Below, piece after piece: positions 63,338 to 64,000 of a stretch of DNA of 64,000 bases. The stretch covers positions 1 to 64,000 of the forward strand of contig DASPRM010000068.1 of the NCBI GenBank assembly GCA_035624455.1. Direction: 5' to 3'. The DNA is from Terriglobales bacterium (GTDB lineage Bacteria; Acidobacteriota; Terriglobia; Terriglobales; Acidobacteriaceae). How positions within the stretch are numbered: position 1 is the stretch's first letter; every line of letters starts with the position of its first letter. The translations under genes and the position numbers were made by a program. The notes under the pieces are model-generated. The model searched no databases. It saw only the letters and a list, made by a program, of their open reading frames with translations, and was not told the origin of the DNA.

Positions 63338-64000
63338 ATGAGCACAATCAATCCTGAGACCGCTGCAGCCAGTGCCCCGGCTGAGTCTCGCCCGTCTAAC
63401 TTTCTGCGCGACAAAATTATCGAGGACCTTAAGGCCGGCAAGTACAAGAGCGTGCAGACTCGATTTCCTCCGGAGCCGAATGGCTATCTGCACATTGGTC
63501 ATGCCAAAGCCATCTGCATCGACTTCGGCTTAGCCGACGAATTCGGCGGCCGCACTAACCTGCGCTTTGACGACACCAATCCCGAGAAAGAAGAGACCGA
63601 GTACGTCGAGTCCATTATGGAGGACGTCAGGTGGCTCGGCTTCGAGTGGGAGGGCCTGTATTACGCCTCCGATTATTTCGATCAACTCTACGAGTGGGCG
63701 GTTCAGTTGATCAAGGCCGGGAAGGCGTACGTGGACGACCTAGCGGCCGACGAAGTGCGCGAATACCGCGGCACTCTAACCCAGCGGGGAAAAGAATCGC
63801 CGTATCGCAACCGTACGATCGAAGAGAACCTCGAGCTATTCGAGCGCATGCGCAACGGCGAGTTTCCAGACGGCTCGCGAACACTGCGGGCCAAAATCGA
63901 TATGGCGTCGCCGAACCTGAACCTGCGCGATCCCGTGCTCTACCGGATCCTGCACTCCGAGCATCATCGCACGGGCAATGAATGGTGCATTTATCCGATG
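63338..64000 (+). CDS. glnS: Glutaminyl-tRNA synthetase, N-terminal part (truncated by window edge)
   Basis: The first 221 codons of a class I aminoacyl-tRNA synthetase. The ATP-binding HIGH motif is seen in [57 protein letters not shown] and the [38 protein letters not shown] stretch match GlnRS rather than GluRS, which has a shorter insert there. The open frame reaches position 64000 in phase. The presence of GlnRS suggests this organism charges tRNA-Gln directly, unlike many bacteria that use the amidotransferase route. Confidence 0.92.
   Translation, partial: MSTINPETAAASAPAESRPSNFLRDKIIEDLKAGKYKSVQTRFPPEPNGYLHIGHAKAICIDFGLADEFGGRTNLRFDDTNPEKEETEYVESIMEDVRWLGFEWEGLYYASDYFDQLYEWAVQLIKAGKAYVDDLAADEVREYRGTLTQRGKESPYRNRTIEENLELFERMRNGEFPDGSRTLRAKIDMASPNLNLRDPVLYRILHSEHHRTGNEWCIYPM

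Overview
The window is a typical chromosomal stretch of a moderately GC-rich bacterium, most likely an acidobacterium (Terriglobia or Koribacter-like). I infer this from the gene repertoire (DUF885 peptidase-like protein, HEAT-repeat anchors, a secreted protein with a GVEF-type C-terminus, large divergent malate synthase), from a cdaA-cdaR-glmM operon in a Gram-negative-looking background, and from many small dispersed palindromic repeats between genes. No rRNA, prophage, insertion sequence or CRISPR array is visible. There is one tRNA gene (CAT anticodon).

Layout. 1-4.7 kb: start of gyrA, a hybrid histidine kinase, a secreted protein and a receiver/PilZ protein. 4.8-12.5 kb: mfd, a DUF885 protein, galU and purD. 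12.6-17.6 kb: a manganese/iron module (mntR-like regulator next to an NRAMP transporter) and aconitase. 17.7-24.6 kb: a looser region with a polytopic membrane protein, two tandem HEAT-repeat paralogues, a frameshifted beta-propeller gene, a deazaflavin-type reductase and a PQQ-propeller lipoprotein. 24.9-43 kb: information processing and envelope genes (rpoD, dnaG, mutS2, xseA, cdaA-cdaR-glmM, polA, recG). 43-48 kb: STAS protein, cyanase, PBP1A and an S41/PDZ protein lacking its catalytic dyad. 48.4 kb: tRNA. 48.5-60.5 kb: a long minus-strand gene train. 60.9-64 kb: malate synthase and the start of glnS.

The most unusual part is 48.5-60.5 kb. A five-gene oligopeptide/dipeptide ABC importer (D-F-B-C-A order, mostly overlapping) runs by a GTGA overlap into an ECF-like sigma factor, and by a TAATG overlap into a TPR-CHAT putative caspase-like protease. 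Downstream on the same strand are a soluble zinc-finger (HxxxxCxxC) protein, a secreted subtilase and an HD-GYP phosphodiesterase. This looks like one regulatory unit joining peptide uptake, a protease, a sigma factor and an anti-sigma-like protein. The architecture recalls the TPR-CHAT/Csx30/RpoE logic of Craspase, but no CRISPR component is present. The function is inferred from context only.

Other points to note are a DNA polymerase I whose 3'-5' exonuclease residues are mostly lost, a palindrome in the mntR promoter with an almost leaderless start, a one-base insertion breaking a beta-propeller gene, and three or four families of short dispersed palindromes in the intergenic gaps. Start codons were re-chosen by ribosome-binding site, overlap and domain limits where the longest ORF looked wrong. 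No database search was possible, so family names rest on motifs I could read in the translations.
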